NCBI GenBank assembly: GCA_963744905.1
Contig: CAVUUV010000004.1
Location: forward strand, 1-64,000
DNA from: DATFFO01 sp963744905
GTDB taxonomy: Bacteria > Actinomycetota > Acidimicrobiia > Spongiisociales > ZC4RG35
Direction of reading: 5' to 3'
Length of the DNA stretch: 64,000 nt
Numbering within the stretch: the first letter of the stretch is position 1; the number at the start of each line of letters is the position of its first letter. The position numbers and the translations under genes were made by a program. The notes beneath the pieces are model-generated. The model ran no database searches and was not told where the DNA came from. It saw only the letters and a list, made by a program, of their open reading frames with translations. Shown here piece by piece: positions 51,423 through 60,790 of this stretch.

Positions 51423-53076
51423 GGAACTCCTCCGAAGAGGTCTCCACCACCGTCGCCATCTCTTCGATGGAGTCGGCCAGCTCCACGGGATCGGCCGCGG
51501 CATCCAGGATTCTATGAAACCGTCCTGCCTCTTCGTCGAAGACGTGAGAGATCGACCCCACCAGGGTGTCCCTGGCCGCTCCCGCCAGGGATCCGGCGGC
51601 CGCTTTCCCCAGAAGATGCTCCAGCAGTCCCTGTTGGGCCGCCGCCGCCCCCGCCGCCACTCCTACCTCCGCCCCGGTGAGGCCGCCGGTAGAGGCGAAG
51701 ATGGCCACGATGGTGGCCACGGCGGCGGCATTGACCCCCGTGGAGGCGAGCCGGGCAGCCCGAAACCGTCCCGGGGCCTCCTCCTGGACCATCCGGGTCA
51801 GTCCCGCCAGCCAGCGGTCGATGGCGAGGTCGGCCTCGGCCCGGGCGGTCTCACTGGTCACAGCGAGATCGGAGGTGAGAAGAGACCGTCCCGCCTCCTC
51901 CACCTCCCACCCCCGCGACACGGTCCGCGCCGCGCGGTCCAGCCTCGTTCCCACTGCCGCCCCCAGCTCGCTTCGGGCCTCCCCCTCGATGGCCTGCACC
52001 GTCGACGCCGGAGTTCCGCTGAGGCGGTCCGCCACCGACCTGAACCACGAGGCCGACCCCCGCACCCAGCGGGACACGTCGCTCGTCCCCACCCGCTCCG
52101 ACCAGCGCTCGACCACCTCGGCCCGGATCAGGGTCCCCTGGTCGAGTTCGGACGTGAGCTCGGCCAGGGCGTCGCCGTAAGCACCATTCACGACTGCCCC
52201 CAGACGCTGCCGCTCCAGCTCCTGCTTACGCAACTCACCCGCCATCTGGCGGGCACCGGCGATGACATAGGCCACGGCCCCGGCGGTGACCCGGTGCAAG
52301 ACCTGGTCCCGCTCGGCGGCCAACCCGACGAGATGATCGCTGAGGCGGCGGATCGATCGGGCGGGTAGTAGCGCTCCATCCCCCCGGACCCTCTGCTCCT
52401 GGATGGTGAAGATCGTCTCGTGGTCGAGTCCATGAGCTCGCAGTAGGGCGGCGTAATCCGAGACCGCCCCCGACGCCCGCCGGTTGAGACGGTTCAGCAC
52501 GTGCACCACGATGCTTCCTCGCCGATCGATCTGCCCCAGAACCTCCCAGGGCACGGCATCGGCATATCGCTGGGCGGTGGTCAGAAAGATCGCCACGTCG
52601 GCGTGGCGCAGCACCTCAACCGTCACCTGACGATGCTCGGCAACGTAGGAGTCGATATCGGGTGTGTCGACGATGGTCAAGTCGGTCAGCAACGGATGGT
52701 CGTCTGGCTGGACCTTGCAGGAGACTCCACCCACGGTGTCGTAGCGTTCGGCCTGGCCGACGTGACACCACACGACCGGCTGGCGGGTGGTGGGACGCAG
52801 GGGGCCCGGCCGGCTCACCTCGGACTCCGCCAGGGAGTTCACCAGGGTCGACTTGCCCGATCCGGTCGGCCCCGCCACGACCACCAGGAGTGGAGCCTGC
52901 GGATCACCCAGCCGGGCGATGAGATAGGACCGGACGGTGGCGACGAGCCCGTCACGCAGCCGACGCCGGTCGTCGGCGTGGGCATCGGCAAGGCCGAAGC
53001 CTGCCTCGGCCAGGAGGTCGCCCAGCCGGTCGAGATCCGCCCTCAGCCGGGCTGCCGGGGCGATGGGTGGTGGCAT
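51412..53076 (-). CDS. Dynamin-like GTPase (first gene of the pair)
   Basis: About 554 residues from ATG 53076 (earlier in-frame starts add an unconserved Pro/Arg-rich stretch). The G domain has VVVAGPTGSGKSTLVNSLA (66-84), LTIVDTPDIDSYV and VVHVLNRLNRR. The stalk helices follow, and a hydrophobic Gly/Ala-rich segment near the C-terminus (AAAVATIVAIFASTGGLTG) suggests membrane insertion. It overlaps the second GTPase gene by 11 bp and the two probably hetero-oligomerise, as known for DynA/DynB of Streptomyces and IniA/IniC-type partners. Confidence 0.82.
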   Translation of the reverse strand: MPPPIAPAARLRADLDRLGDLLAEAGFGLADAHADDRRRLRDGLVATVRSYLIARLGDPQAPLLVVVAGPTGSGKSTLVNSLAESEVSRPGPLRPTTRQPVVWCHVGQAERYDTVGGVSCKVQPDDHPLLTDLTIVDTPDIDSYVAEHRQVTVEVLRHADVAIFLTTAQRYADAVPWEVLGQIDRRGSIVVHVLNRLNRRASGAVSDYAALLRAHGLDHETIFTIQEQRVRGDGALLPARSIRRLSDHLVGLAAERDQVLHRVTAGAVAYVIAGARQMAGELRKQELERQRLGAVVNGAYGDALAELTSELDQGTLIRAEVVERWSERVGTSDVSRWVRGSASWFRSVADRLSGTPASTVQAIEGEARSELGAAVGTRLDRAARTVSRGWEVEEAGRSLLTSDLAVTSETARAEADLAIDRWLAGLTRMVQEEAPGRFRAARLASTGVNAAAVATIVAIFASTGGLTGAEVGVAAGAAAAQQGLLEHLLGKAAAGSLAGAARDTLVGSISHVFDEEAGRFHRILDAAADPVELADSIEEMATVVETSSEEFHAL

Positions 53077-53211
53077 GGACCCAATTGTGGCAGGGCCCAC
53101 CCGGTTGCCGACCGGACGACGCCGCTCCGGTCCTGGTTCAGAACTGGTCGGCGACGTGCCGTTCAACCCCCCAAATGAGCGGCCGGTCCGGCGGCACCTC
53201 GCTCCTTTGGT

Positions 53212-54382
53212 TTAGATTATGCGCCCGGCGTGCTCGAAGAGCGGAGTCTGGTCGATGATCCTCTGCGGACCGAGCCGGGACAGGTCCAGAACGGGCTCAT
53301 TCCCCACCATCAACTCCGACAGGTACCTGCCCACGGCGTGACATTGCTGAAACCCGTGGCCGCTGAAACCCGTCGCCATGTACAGACCCCTGGTGCCGGG
53401 CCACTCCCCGATGATGGCGTTGGCATCAAGGATGTTCTGGGCATAGAGGCCGGCCCACGACCGAACCACCTCGAGACGATCGAACGCCGGCAGACACTCG
53501 ACCAGTTCGGGCCAGATGATGTCGTAGAAGCGGGACCGGTCGGCCGGGGTGAAGTCGAAGCCGGGCGGATCTTCGGGCCGAGACCAGGCCATCAGGCAGG
53601 TACCCTCCGTCTCCGGGATCAAATACACCCCCGAGGGGAGGAAGGCGCTCGGCATGTCGATGACCCCTCCCGACATCGGTAGCTACCACGTACACGGTTC
53701 TCATGATGGGCGTTACCGGAATCTCGATACCGGCGCTGGCCAACAGGTCGGGCGTCCAGGCCCCGGCGCAGACCGCCACGATCGGGGCCCCCATCTCAGT
53801 GCCGTCCCCCAGCCTGACCCCGGTGACCTGATCGGAGCCCACGGTGAGTGCCGTGACATCGGCCTGCAGAAACTCCACCCCCATGGCCCGGGCGGTCCGA
53901 CGGTACCCGAGAGTGACGGCACTGGGATCGACGGACCCGTCGTCGGGCCCGAATGTCCCCCCCACGAAGCGGCCCGAGGCCAGCGGTGGAAATACCCGGG
54001 CGATCTCGCTCGCATCCATCCAGCGCGCCCTGCAACCGAGCGCCACCTGACGATCCAGCCCCGCTCGGGCCTCAGCGGCACTTTCGTCGTCGATCAGGAA
54101 GAGGTTGCCCTGGCGACGCATGGACACCTCCGGCCGTACACCGCCCACCGTCATCGTGTCACCGAACCGCTCCAGGACTTCGATGGCATAGCGAGAGATG
54201 AGGATGTTCTCCTCCAGGTTGAACTGGACCCGCACGTTGCCGTCGGAGAGAAGGGTCGACGACCGGGCCAGGCTCGGGTCTCTCTCGACGACGACCACCT
54301 CGAGCGAGTCGTCCGTGGCCTTCAGATGATGGGCCAGGGACGAGCCCATGCATGCCCCGCCCACGATGATGACGTCGCTCAC
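53212..54382 (-). pseudogene. FAD-dependent oxidoreductase (DAO/sarcosine oxidase-like), interrupted by a 1-base frameshift
   Basis: The N-terminal frame (from 54382) has the FAD loop VIIVGGACMGSSLAHHL, LLSDGNVRVQFNLEENILIS, and substrate-domain sequence up to MRTVYVVATDVGRG. Family sequence then continues in another frame: VIDMPSAFLPSGVYLIPETE, LMAWSRPEDPPGFDF and the C-terminal GFSGHGFQQCHAVGRYLSEL, FAD-contacting region. The switch is at a GGGAGGGG run near 53660-53670 and is fixed by removing one G. Total span is 1171 bases, one more than a multiple of three. It may be a homopolymer sequencing error or a recent pseudogene. Overlaps the SDR stop (ATGA). Confidence 0.85.
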
Positions 54383-55080
54383 AGCGACCTCGTGATACCG
54401 CCGTCGACACGGAGGTTCTGACCGGTGATGTAGCCGGCTCCTCCGGAGAGCAGGAAGGCGACCGTGTCGGCGATCTCGGCCACCGTTCCCGCTCTGCCCA
54501 TGGGAATCCTGTCCCGGGTGGATTCGTCGATCTCGTAACTCTCGATGAAGCCGGGGAGGAGGTTGTTCATCCGGATTCCGTGAACCGCGTACCGATCTGC
54601 GTAAAGCTTGACGAAATCGGCCAGGGCGGCCCGCAACGCCGCCGAGACAGGAAAGGCCGGCTCGGGCTCGACCGCGGCATAGGTGGAGATGTTCACCACC
54701 GCTCCCCCACCCGTGTCGATCAGGTGTGGAGTGGTCAGGCGGGCCATGCGAACCACGTTGAGAAACACGAGGTCCATGCCGGCGCGCCAGTCGTCGTCGG
54801 TGAGCTCGAGCAACTCGCCGGCGGGTGGATGGCCCGTGTTGTTGACGACGGCGTCGATCCGCCCGTGGTCGGCCAGCGTCCTGTTCACGAGGCGCTCCAG
54901 GTCCGACTCCTCGGCCACCGAACCCGTCATCCCGAGGGCACCCAGCTCGGCGGCCAGAGCCTCGGCCCCTCCACCATTCGACATGAGCGCCAGCCGGTAG
55001 CCGTCAGCGTGCAGTCTGCGCGCCACCGCCTCTCCCATGCCGCGACCGGCCGCAGTCACGATCGCCACCGGCTGGGTCAT
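54379..55080 (-). CDS. SDR-family protein lacking the catalytic Tyr and Lys
   Basis: A ~233-residue short-chain dehydrogenase fold from ATG 55080. TAAGRGMG (NADP loop), NNTGHPP and VNISTYAAV (Ser) are recognisable, and the C-terminal GYITGQNLRVDGG is typical. At the usual YxxxK site the sequence reads FPVSAALRA, so both Tyr and Lys are replaced. A similar F-P-x-S pattern occurs in a known SDR subgroup, so it may be a natural variant and not damage. It is translationally coupled to the FAD oxidoreductase gene (ATGA at 54379-54382), suggesting a shared pathway. Confidence 0.78.
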   Translation of the reverse strand: MTQPVAIVTAAGRGMGEAVARRLHADGYRLALMSNGGGAEALAAELGALGMTGSVAEESDLERLVNRTLADHGRIDAVVNNTGHPPAGELLELTDDDWRAGMDLVFLNVVRMARLTTPHLIDTGGGAVVNISTYAAVEPEPAFPVSAALRAALADFVKLYADRYAVHGIRMNNLLPGFIESYEIDESTRDRIPMGRAGTVAEIADTVAFLLSGGAGYITGQNLRVDGGITRSL

Positions 55081-55194
55081 GAGACCTGGTTGGAGATCGG
55101 CATGCCGTGAAGCTACACGCAAACCCGGATCCGGTCACATCGCCCGGCCGAGCCTGCGACAATGGCGCCTTCCAACGTCGAGCTGGGAGGAACG

Positions 55195-55623
55195 ATGAGC
55201 CTGTCGGCCCTGGTCGACGTAAACTGGCTGGCCGCGATCGTGGCGGCCGTCGTCTACTACGCCCTCGGTGCGCTCTGGTACAACCGTGCCTTCCTGGGTA
55301 GACCGTGGATGCGGTCGCTGGGGTGGGACGAGTCGCGGGAACCGCCCCAGATGACGGCCGCCAGCTACATCGGCCCCCTCATCGGCTATCTGCTGCTGGC
55401 CGGCGCGATCGGATCACTGCTGGTGGCAACCGAGACCACCTCCGCGTCGGGGGGCCTCGCCCTGGGCGTGATCGTGGGGGTTGGGGTGGCGGCGGCCCTG
55501 TTCTACGTCACAGCCGCCTTCGATCCCCAACGCCCCAAGCCCATGTTGTGGTTCTTGGTCACCGCCGGCTACCACCTCGTCGGCATCTCGATCACTGCGG
55601 TGTTGATGGCGCTGTGGCGTTGA
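55195..55623 (+). CDS. DUF1761-family membrane protein
   Basis: A 142-residue four-helix membrane protein from ATG 55195, chosen for its GGAGGAACG ribosome site. It has the DUF1761 features: NWLAAIVAAVVYYALGALWY at the start, a short WDESREPPQ loop, LALGVIVGVGVAAALFYVTA, and PKPMLWFLVTAGYHLVG at the end. No function is established. It is divergent from the SDR gene. Confidence 0.8.
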   Translation: MSLSALVDVNWLAAIVAAVVYYALGALWYNRAFLGRPWMRSLGWDESREPPQMTAASYIGPLIGYLLLAGAIGSLLVATETTSASGGLALGVIVGVGVAAALFYVTAAFDPQRPKPMLWFLVTAGYHLVGISITAVLMALWR

Positions 55624-55683
55624 TCCCCGTCTGAGACGTCTGGGGAACGAGCCAAACGGCGGGCCGTCTATCGTCCCATCCTC

Positions 55684-57060
55684 ATGCCGATTCCCCTCGA
55701 GCCGGACCCTGGCCAGAGAGACCGCCTTCTGTCCCTGGTCAGCGGCTACCTGGACGGCTTCGATGCCGCGGCTCACCGGGGGCGGGTCGAACAGCCTCCC
55801 CCCGGCCCCGCCGAGAACGAACGGTTGCTGGCACCGCCGCCCGAGGAAGGTATGGATCCGGAGGCGATCCTCGAGCTGGTCGACCTGGCCAATTCGTCCG
55901 GGGTCATCCATCGCTCTGGCGCCGACATGGCCTACATCCCCAACGCCGGGTTGTACAGCGGGGCGCTGGCAGCCCTCCTGGCTTCCGGGCTCAACCGCTA
56001 TACGGGGGTACACGGCGCCGCCCCGGGCATGGTGGCGCTGGAACAGTCGGTCCTCGACTGGATGGTGGGCCTGTTCGGGCTCCCCGAGGAGACGTCGGCC
56101 GGTCTGCTCCTTTCGGGCGGGTCGATGGCAAATCTGACCGCCATCGCCACGGCGCGCACCGTCAGGCTCGGAAACGACTTCACCCGGGCCAGGTTCTATG
56201 TCTCGCCACATGCGCACCATTCCGTGGTCAAGGCGGCACGGATCGCCGGCCTGGCGCCGGACCAGATCCATCTCGTCCCCGTCGACGAGCACCTGCGCAT
56301 GTCGGCTGAGGCCCTCGACGCCCTGGTGGGCGAGGACCGGGCGGCCGGACTGGAGCCCTTCCTGGTGGTTGCCTCAGCGGGAACCACCGACACCGGCACC
56401 GTCGACCCTCTCGAAGCAGTGGCAGGTGTTGCCGCCCGCCAGGGCTTGTGGCTGCACGTCGACGCCGCCTACGGCGGCTTCTTCCAGCTCACCGAGCGGG
56501 GCCGCCGGCGCCTGACCGGCATCGAGGCGGCGGACTCGATCACGCTCGACCCGCACAAAGGCCTGTCCATCCCCTTCGGGGTCGGGGCCCTGATCGTGCG
56601 CGACCGCGCCGCTCTCTACCAGGCCAATCACCCCGAGGCGGCGTATCTTCAGGACCATACCGAGCATCCGAGCGACTTCGCCTCGCTGGGACCCGAACTG
56701 ACCCGGCCCGCCCGGGGGATTCTGGTCTGGCTCCCTCTCCAGCTGCACGGTGTGGCCGCCTTTCGGACGGCGCTCGACAACTCCCTCGATCTGGCCGAGC
56801 ACGCCCATCGCCTCCTCGAGAAGGCGGACTGGGTCCAGCACACGTGGAGCCCTGATCTGTCCGTCGTCGCCTTCCAATTCGATGACGACGAACGCGCTCG
56901 CTGGGCCCTGGAGCGTGTCAACCGGGCGGGTGAGGTCCACATGTCGTCCACCATGATCGGAGGCCGCTACACGGCCCGCCTGGCGATACTCAATCGCCTG
57001 ACCCGGCAGGCCCACGTCGACCAGGCCGTCGATTCGCTCGCCGACGCCTACCGACGCTGA
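55684..57060 (+). CDS. Group II PLP-dependent decarboxylase (aromatic-amino-acid decarboxylase-like)
   Basis: A 458-residue PLP enzyme. HHSVVKAARIAGL, SAGTTDTGTVDPLEAVA, LHVDAAYGGFFQ (the Asp that binds the pyridine nitrogen) and the PLP lysine in TLDPHKGLSIPFG (about Lys293) identify the group II decarboxylase/DDC family. The C-terminal block resembles bacterial tyrosine/phenylalanine decarboxylases but the substrate is not clear. It is 60 bp after the DUF1761 gene on the same strand. Confidence 0.85.
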   Translation: MPIPLEPDPGQRDRLLSLVSGYLDGFDAAAHRGRVEQPPPGPAENERLLAPPPEEGMDPEAILELVDLANSSGVIHRSGADMAYIPNAGLYSGALAALLASGLNRYTGVHGAAPGMVALEQSVLDWMVGLFGLPEETSAGLLLSGGSMANLTAIATARTVRLGNDFTRARFYVSPHAHHSVVKAARIAGLAPDQIHLVPVDEHLRMSAEALDALVGEDRAAGLEPFLVVASAGTTDTGTVDPLEAVAGVAARQGLWLHVDAAYGGFFQLTERGRRRLTGIEAADSITLDPHKGLSIPFGVGALIVRDRAALYQANHPEAAYLQDHTEHPSDFASLGPELTRPARGILVWLPLQLHGVAAFRTALDNSLDLAEHAHRLLEKADWVQHTWSPDLSVVAFQFDDDERARWALERVNRAGEVHMSSTMIGGRYTARLAILNRLTRQAHVDQAVDSLADAYRR

Positions 57061-57108
57061 GAAGGGCAACCGGAGAATCCGTCACACCCCTCCCCTAGGT
57101 TGGCCGCC

Positions 57109-58365
57109 ATGAGCCACAACACGAGTATCAGGTTCGCAGACGGGGCGGTAGAGGTCGATGGCCTGCGGGTCGAGGATCCCGTGGTGGCTGCCATCCTCTC
57201 CCGTCATCAGCCGCCCGAGTACCAGGAAATGGTCACCCGGATGCTGGCCGTCGGTGCCCGTGGGCTGGCCTCTATGGGCCTCGGGCTGGACCTGGCCGAT
57301 ATGGACCGGCAGGTGAGGCAGACGATGATGGAGGTGCTGGAAGAGGGCCGACGAGGGGTGGCCGACACCCTGGACGAGTTGACCCGTGCCGTGGCCGGGC
57401 AGCTGGATCCAGAGCAGCGGGCGTCGGTGGTTGGCCGTCTCCTCGGCAATTTGGAGAGCTTCAAGAAAGGACTGTCAGACCTGGTGGACCCGGCCCGCCG
57501 AGACAGCCACGCCGCCGCCCTCCTCGAAGAGATGGCAGCCATGCTGGGGCCGGACGGACCCCTCGACACCCGACTTCGTTCCGCTCTCGACCCCGAGAGC
57601 GACGGTTCAGGGCTGGCCGCCTACCTGCGGCGGGTGGAGCAGCGTCTCGATGACCTGGCGGCGATGCTGGCAGAGAACCGGGGACGGGAGAAGGAGGCCG
57701 ACCGCGGCACCGCCAAGGGCTTCCGCTACGAGGACGAGCTGGAGGAATCGCTGCGCCGGTGGGCGCGCCCGCTGGGGGCACTGGTGGAGCGAACCGGTGC
57801 CAGCGCCGGTGAGGTGGGCACCGGCATGGTGGGCGATTTCGTCGTCGTCATGCCCGGTGGGATCCGCATCGTCGTCGAGGCCAAGAACTGCCAGACCATC
57901 TCTCTCAACGGCGCCGGCGGCATCCTGGCTGAGTTGCGGCGGGCCATGGACAACCGGAGCTGCCACGGAGCGGTGTGTCTGAGTCGCAACCGGTCCTTCC
58001 CGGCCGAGGTGGGACCTTTCGGGGTCTACGGGGACGTGGTGCTGGCGGTGGATGACCTGGAAGGCACCATGCTGGCGGTGGCCATGACCTGGGCAGTCCA
58101 GCGCGCCTCGGTCGACGGTTCCACCGTTGACAGCCATGTGGACGTCGGGGTCATCGCTGACCGGGTAGAGCGCATCCGGAGCCTGGCCACGCAGCTGTCG
58201 TCCAGCCGACGCGCCCTGACCGATATCGTCGGTTCCGTCGAGAAGGTGCGGGGATCGCTGGACTCGGTCCGCCTCGATCTTCTGGAGGCAGCCTGCGATC
58301 TGGGCGTGGCCCTGCGACCCGGCGATGGGGGCCGGGTGGTGGAGATGATCCCGGCCACCGGTTGA
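57109..58365 (+). CDS. Uncharacterised protein with a PD-(D/E)XK nuclease-like core
   Basis: About 418 residues from ATG 57109 (an in-frame ATG at 57100 is also possible). The N-terminal ~200 residues are charged alpha helices with coiled-coil character (RRVEQRLDDLAAMLAENRGR). The middle shows the nuclease-like signature: YEDELEESLRRWA (Glu), then GTGMVGDFVVVM (Asp242), then IRIVVEAKN (Glu257-x-Lys259), spaced like PD-(D/E)XK endonucleases. The C-terminal ~100 residues are helical again (RSLATQLSSSRRALTDIV). There is no signal peptide. I know of no named family; a DNA end- or repair-related nuclease is possible but unproved. Confidence 0.6.
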   Translation: MSHNTSIRFADGAVEVDGLRVEDPVVAAILSRHQPPEYQEMVTRMLAVGARGLASMGLGLDLADMDRQVRQTMMEVLEEGRRGVADTLDELTRAVAGQLDPEQRASVVGRLLGNLESFKKGLSDLVDPARRDSHAAALLEEMAAMLGPDGPLDTRLRSALDPESDGSGLAAYLRRVEQRLDDLAAMLAENRGREKEADRGTAKGFRYEDELEESLRRWARPLGALVERTGASAGEVGTGMVGDFVVVMPGGIRIVVEAKNCQTISLNGAGGILAELRRAMDNRSCHGAVCLSRNRSFPAEVGPFGVYGDVVLAVDDLEGTMLAVAMTWAVQRASVDGSTVDSHVDVGVIADRVERIRSLATQLSSSRRALTDIVGSVEKVRGSLDSVRLDLLEAACDLGVALRPGDGGRVVEMIPATG

Positions 58366-58455
58366 GCGGGTTCCCGTTTAACCCAGATACGGGATCTCCC
58401 TAGACTTCACCCGCCGGTAAGGGGGATCCGCCCTTCTCCTCGTTTCGGTCCGAAC

Positions 58456-60396
58456 GTGTCGCAACAACGCCCCAAGAGCTTCGCCCTCATGCCCGTACTG
58501 GTAGTCACCGCCCTGGTGGTGCTGGTTTTGGGCGTCTACGCCTTTGCCCGAATCACAGGGCAGGGCGAGATCCTGGGCTCGGTGACCGTACTCGACACAC
58601 AGCTGGGCGGCAGCACCCCGGCCGAGGCCACCGACGCTCTGGGCGCCCTTCAGGATCTCCTCGCCAACCAGGCCGCCACCGTGACGGTGCAGGGGGCCCA
58701 GGTTTCGCTGCTACCGATTCAAACCGGTTTCACGCTCGACATCCAGCCCATGGTCGACGAGGCCATGAAGCTAGGCCGGGGACCCAATCCGGTCTCCAAC
58801 TTCGTGTGGTGGCTGGCCCACATCGGGCGCACCACCCGGATCGAGCCGAGCGGAAGCGTCGACGCCGAGGCTCTCGACCAGGTCTTGGGCGAGTTCGACA
58901 CCTCGATCATCGGCACCCCGCCCTTCCCGGGCAGCATCGAGCTGTCTGACGGAGAGCTCGTGGTCGATTACCCGCGCCCGGGATTGAGGATCGACCGCGA
59001 CCGGGCCCGACCGTTGCTGCTCGAGGAGTTCATCACCCTGGATCGTCAGCCGGTCGATCTCCCCGTTGTCGACGCTCAGCCCCCCCTGAGCCGCGCCGAC
59101 CTGGATCGAGCCCGCCAGGAGGCGGCGCTGATGCTGTCGGCGCCGGTGGTGCTGACCGTTCCCGACGGTTCCAGCCTCACCTTCAGCGTGGCCGATCTCC
59201 AGGCGGCCTTCCGTGCCACGATCACCGAGAACCCGGCCCAGGTGGAGCTCGGCTTCGACGTGCCGACTATCGAGCAGCGCCTGGACCAGGTGCGCAGCCA
59301 GTTCGAAGCCGCCCCCGTCGACGCCCGATTCGAAATCGACGGCCACGACGTGACGGTGGTCCCGGGCCACAACGGAACCCTCATCGACGGGGAGAAGACC
59401 GCAGAGGTACTCGCCGGAGCGGCCCACACCTCGTTGCGCCGGGAGGAGCTGCCGCTCGAGGAGGGAGCCGAGCCCGAGGTGACCACCCAGGATCTGGAGA
59501 AGCTCAACATCAAGCACCTGGTCTCGGAATTCACCACCTTTCACGATTGCTGCCAGCCCAGAGTGACCAACATCCACCTCATGGCCGACAAGATCGACGG
59601 GGCGATCGTTGCCCCCGGCGAGGCCTTCTCCATCAACGACTATGTCGGTCAGCGCACCGCCGAGGACGGGTTCCTGCCCGATGGCACCATCATCGGCGGA
59701 GAGATCGTGGACACGGTAGGAGGTGGGGTCAGCCAGTTCGCCACTACCTTCTACAACGCTGTGTTCTGGGGTGGCTACGAGGACGTGACCCACAAGCCGC
59801 ACTCGTTCTACTTCTCCCGCTACCCGGAAGGAATCGAGGCCACCATCTCCTGGCCCCAGCCCGACCTGGCATTCCGCAACAACCAGGAATCGGGGGTCCT
59901 GATCAAGACCTCCTACACCGACACATCGATCACGGTCCAGTTCTACGGCAACAACGACGGCCGGATCCTGTCGGGAAGCCAGCGTGACGGACATCTGTCG
60001 GTCCAGGTCGTGTCCGAGGGCGGACCTGACGCCCGTCAGGTCCGGGGAGACCGGTCGGAGAGATCCGACTTCCGCGATCCTCCCGACCCCGAGTACCGGC
60101 CCAACCCGGATCTGGAACCCGACGATGAACACGTGGTGCAGCGGGCCGCCCAGGGCTGGAGCCTCACCGTGACCCGGTCCATCACTTACCACGAGTCCAC
60201 GACGACCCAGGAATGGCACGTGCGCTATCTGCCCAAGCAGGAGATCATCGAGGTCAACCCGTGCAAGGTCCCTGACTCCGATCAGCCCTGCCCCACCACC
60301 ACCACGACGACATCCACCACGGTGCCGCCCACGACGGAGCCACCGACCACGACCACCTCGACGACCTCGTCCACCTCCACCAGCGCTCCGCCTTGA
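58456..60396 (+). CDS. VanW-family surface protein with N-terminal membrane anchor and Thr/Ser-rich tail
   Basis: A 646-residue protein with one N-terminal transmembrane helix (ALMPVLVVTALVVLVLGVYA) and GTG start. The extracellular part has two YoaR-like putative peptidoglycan-binding repeats (about 55-300) and the VanW domain (EFTTFHD, NIHLMADKIDGAIVAPGEAFS, VGGGVSQFATTFYNAVFWGG). The last ~45 residues are Thr/Ser/Pro-rich (PTTEPPTTTT) and may be glycosylated. Members are linked to cell-wall remodelling or glycopeptide response; function here is not established. Confidence 0.88.
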   Translation: MSQQRPKSFALMPVLVVTALVVLVLGVYAFARITGQGEILGSVTVLDTQLGGSTPAEATDALGALQDLLANQAATVTVQGAQVSLLPIQTGFTLDIQPMVDEAMKLGRGPNPVSNFVWWLAHIGRTTRIEPSGSVDAEALDQVLGEFDTSIIGTPPFPGSIELSDGELVVDYPRPGLRIDRDRARPLLLEEFITLDRQPVDLPVVDAQPPLSRADLDRARQEAALMLSAPVVLTVPDGSSLTFSVADLQAAFRATITENPAQVELGFDVPTIEQRLDQVRSQFEAAPVDARFEIDGHDVTVVPGHNGTLIDGEKTAEVLAGAAHTSLRREELPLEEGAEPEVTTQDLEKLNIKHLVSEFTTFHDCCQPRVTNIHLMADKIDGAIVAPGEAFSINDYVGQRTAEDGFLPDGTIIGGEIVDTVGGGVSQFATTFYNAVFWGGYEDVTHKPHSFYFSRYPEGIEATISWPQPDLAFRNNQESGVLIKTSYTDTSITVQFYGNNDGRILSGSQRDGHLSVQVVSEGGPDARQVRGDRSERSDFRDPPDPEYRPNPDLEPDDEHVVQRAAQGWSLTVTRSITYHESTTTQEWHVRYLPKQEIIEVNPCKVPDSDQPCPTTTTTTSTTVPPTTEPPTTTTSTTSSTSTSAPP

Positions 60397-60460
60397 GCGT
60401 GGGCGCCACCCCATTTGCGGCCCCATCTCCCGGGGTTCGTTGGAGGGCGCCTGGTGCAGC

Positions 60461-60757
60461 TCAGTCGGGGTAGAAGCGGAAGAAGCCGGTCACCACATCG
60501 GTGACGGTACGGGCGGCGTCGTCGGTCCAGCCACCGGAGCGCTTGATGCTGACCGCGTTGGACATCACGTGGACCCGGTCGATGTTCGGGTCGGCTTCGA
60601 ATAGGCGCTCGGACAGACGGGCCGGGAACGTCGAGGCCTGGGTGGTGTAGCCGGGGGTGTAGGCCTCTCCCTCCTGGCCGGTGATGCTGCGATCGGTGTC
60701 GATGACCAGAACGTCACCGATCCGACGCGTGCCGTTGATCACGATCGTCTGACCCAT
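60461..60757 (-). CDS. Small conserved-type protein of unknown function
   Basis: A 98-residue soluble protein. The C-terminal half (FPARLSERLFEADPNIDRVHV...SIKRSGGW) loosely resembles the Nfu/NifU N-terminal scaffold-like fold, but no cysteines are present and the similarity is by eye. It is 33 bp downstream of pyk on the same strand. No function can be claimed. Confidence 0.5.
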   Translation of the reverse strand: MGQTIVINGTRRIGDVLVIDTDRSITGQEGEAYTPGYTTQASTFPARLSERLFEADPNIDRVHVMSNAVSIKRSGGWTDDAARTVTDVVTGFFRFYPD

Positions 60758-60790
60758 GGGCGGCGATGATAGAGCATCGGCCGACTCCTC

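Noticed and set aside
58771..60426. 551-codon open frame on - antisense to the VanW gene
   Set aside because: No motif; Gly/Arg/Val-rich antisense translation of a well-supported gene.
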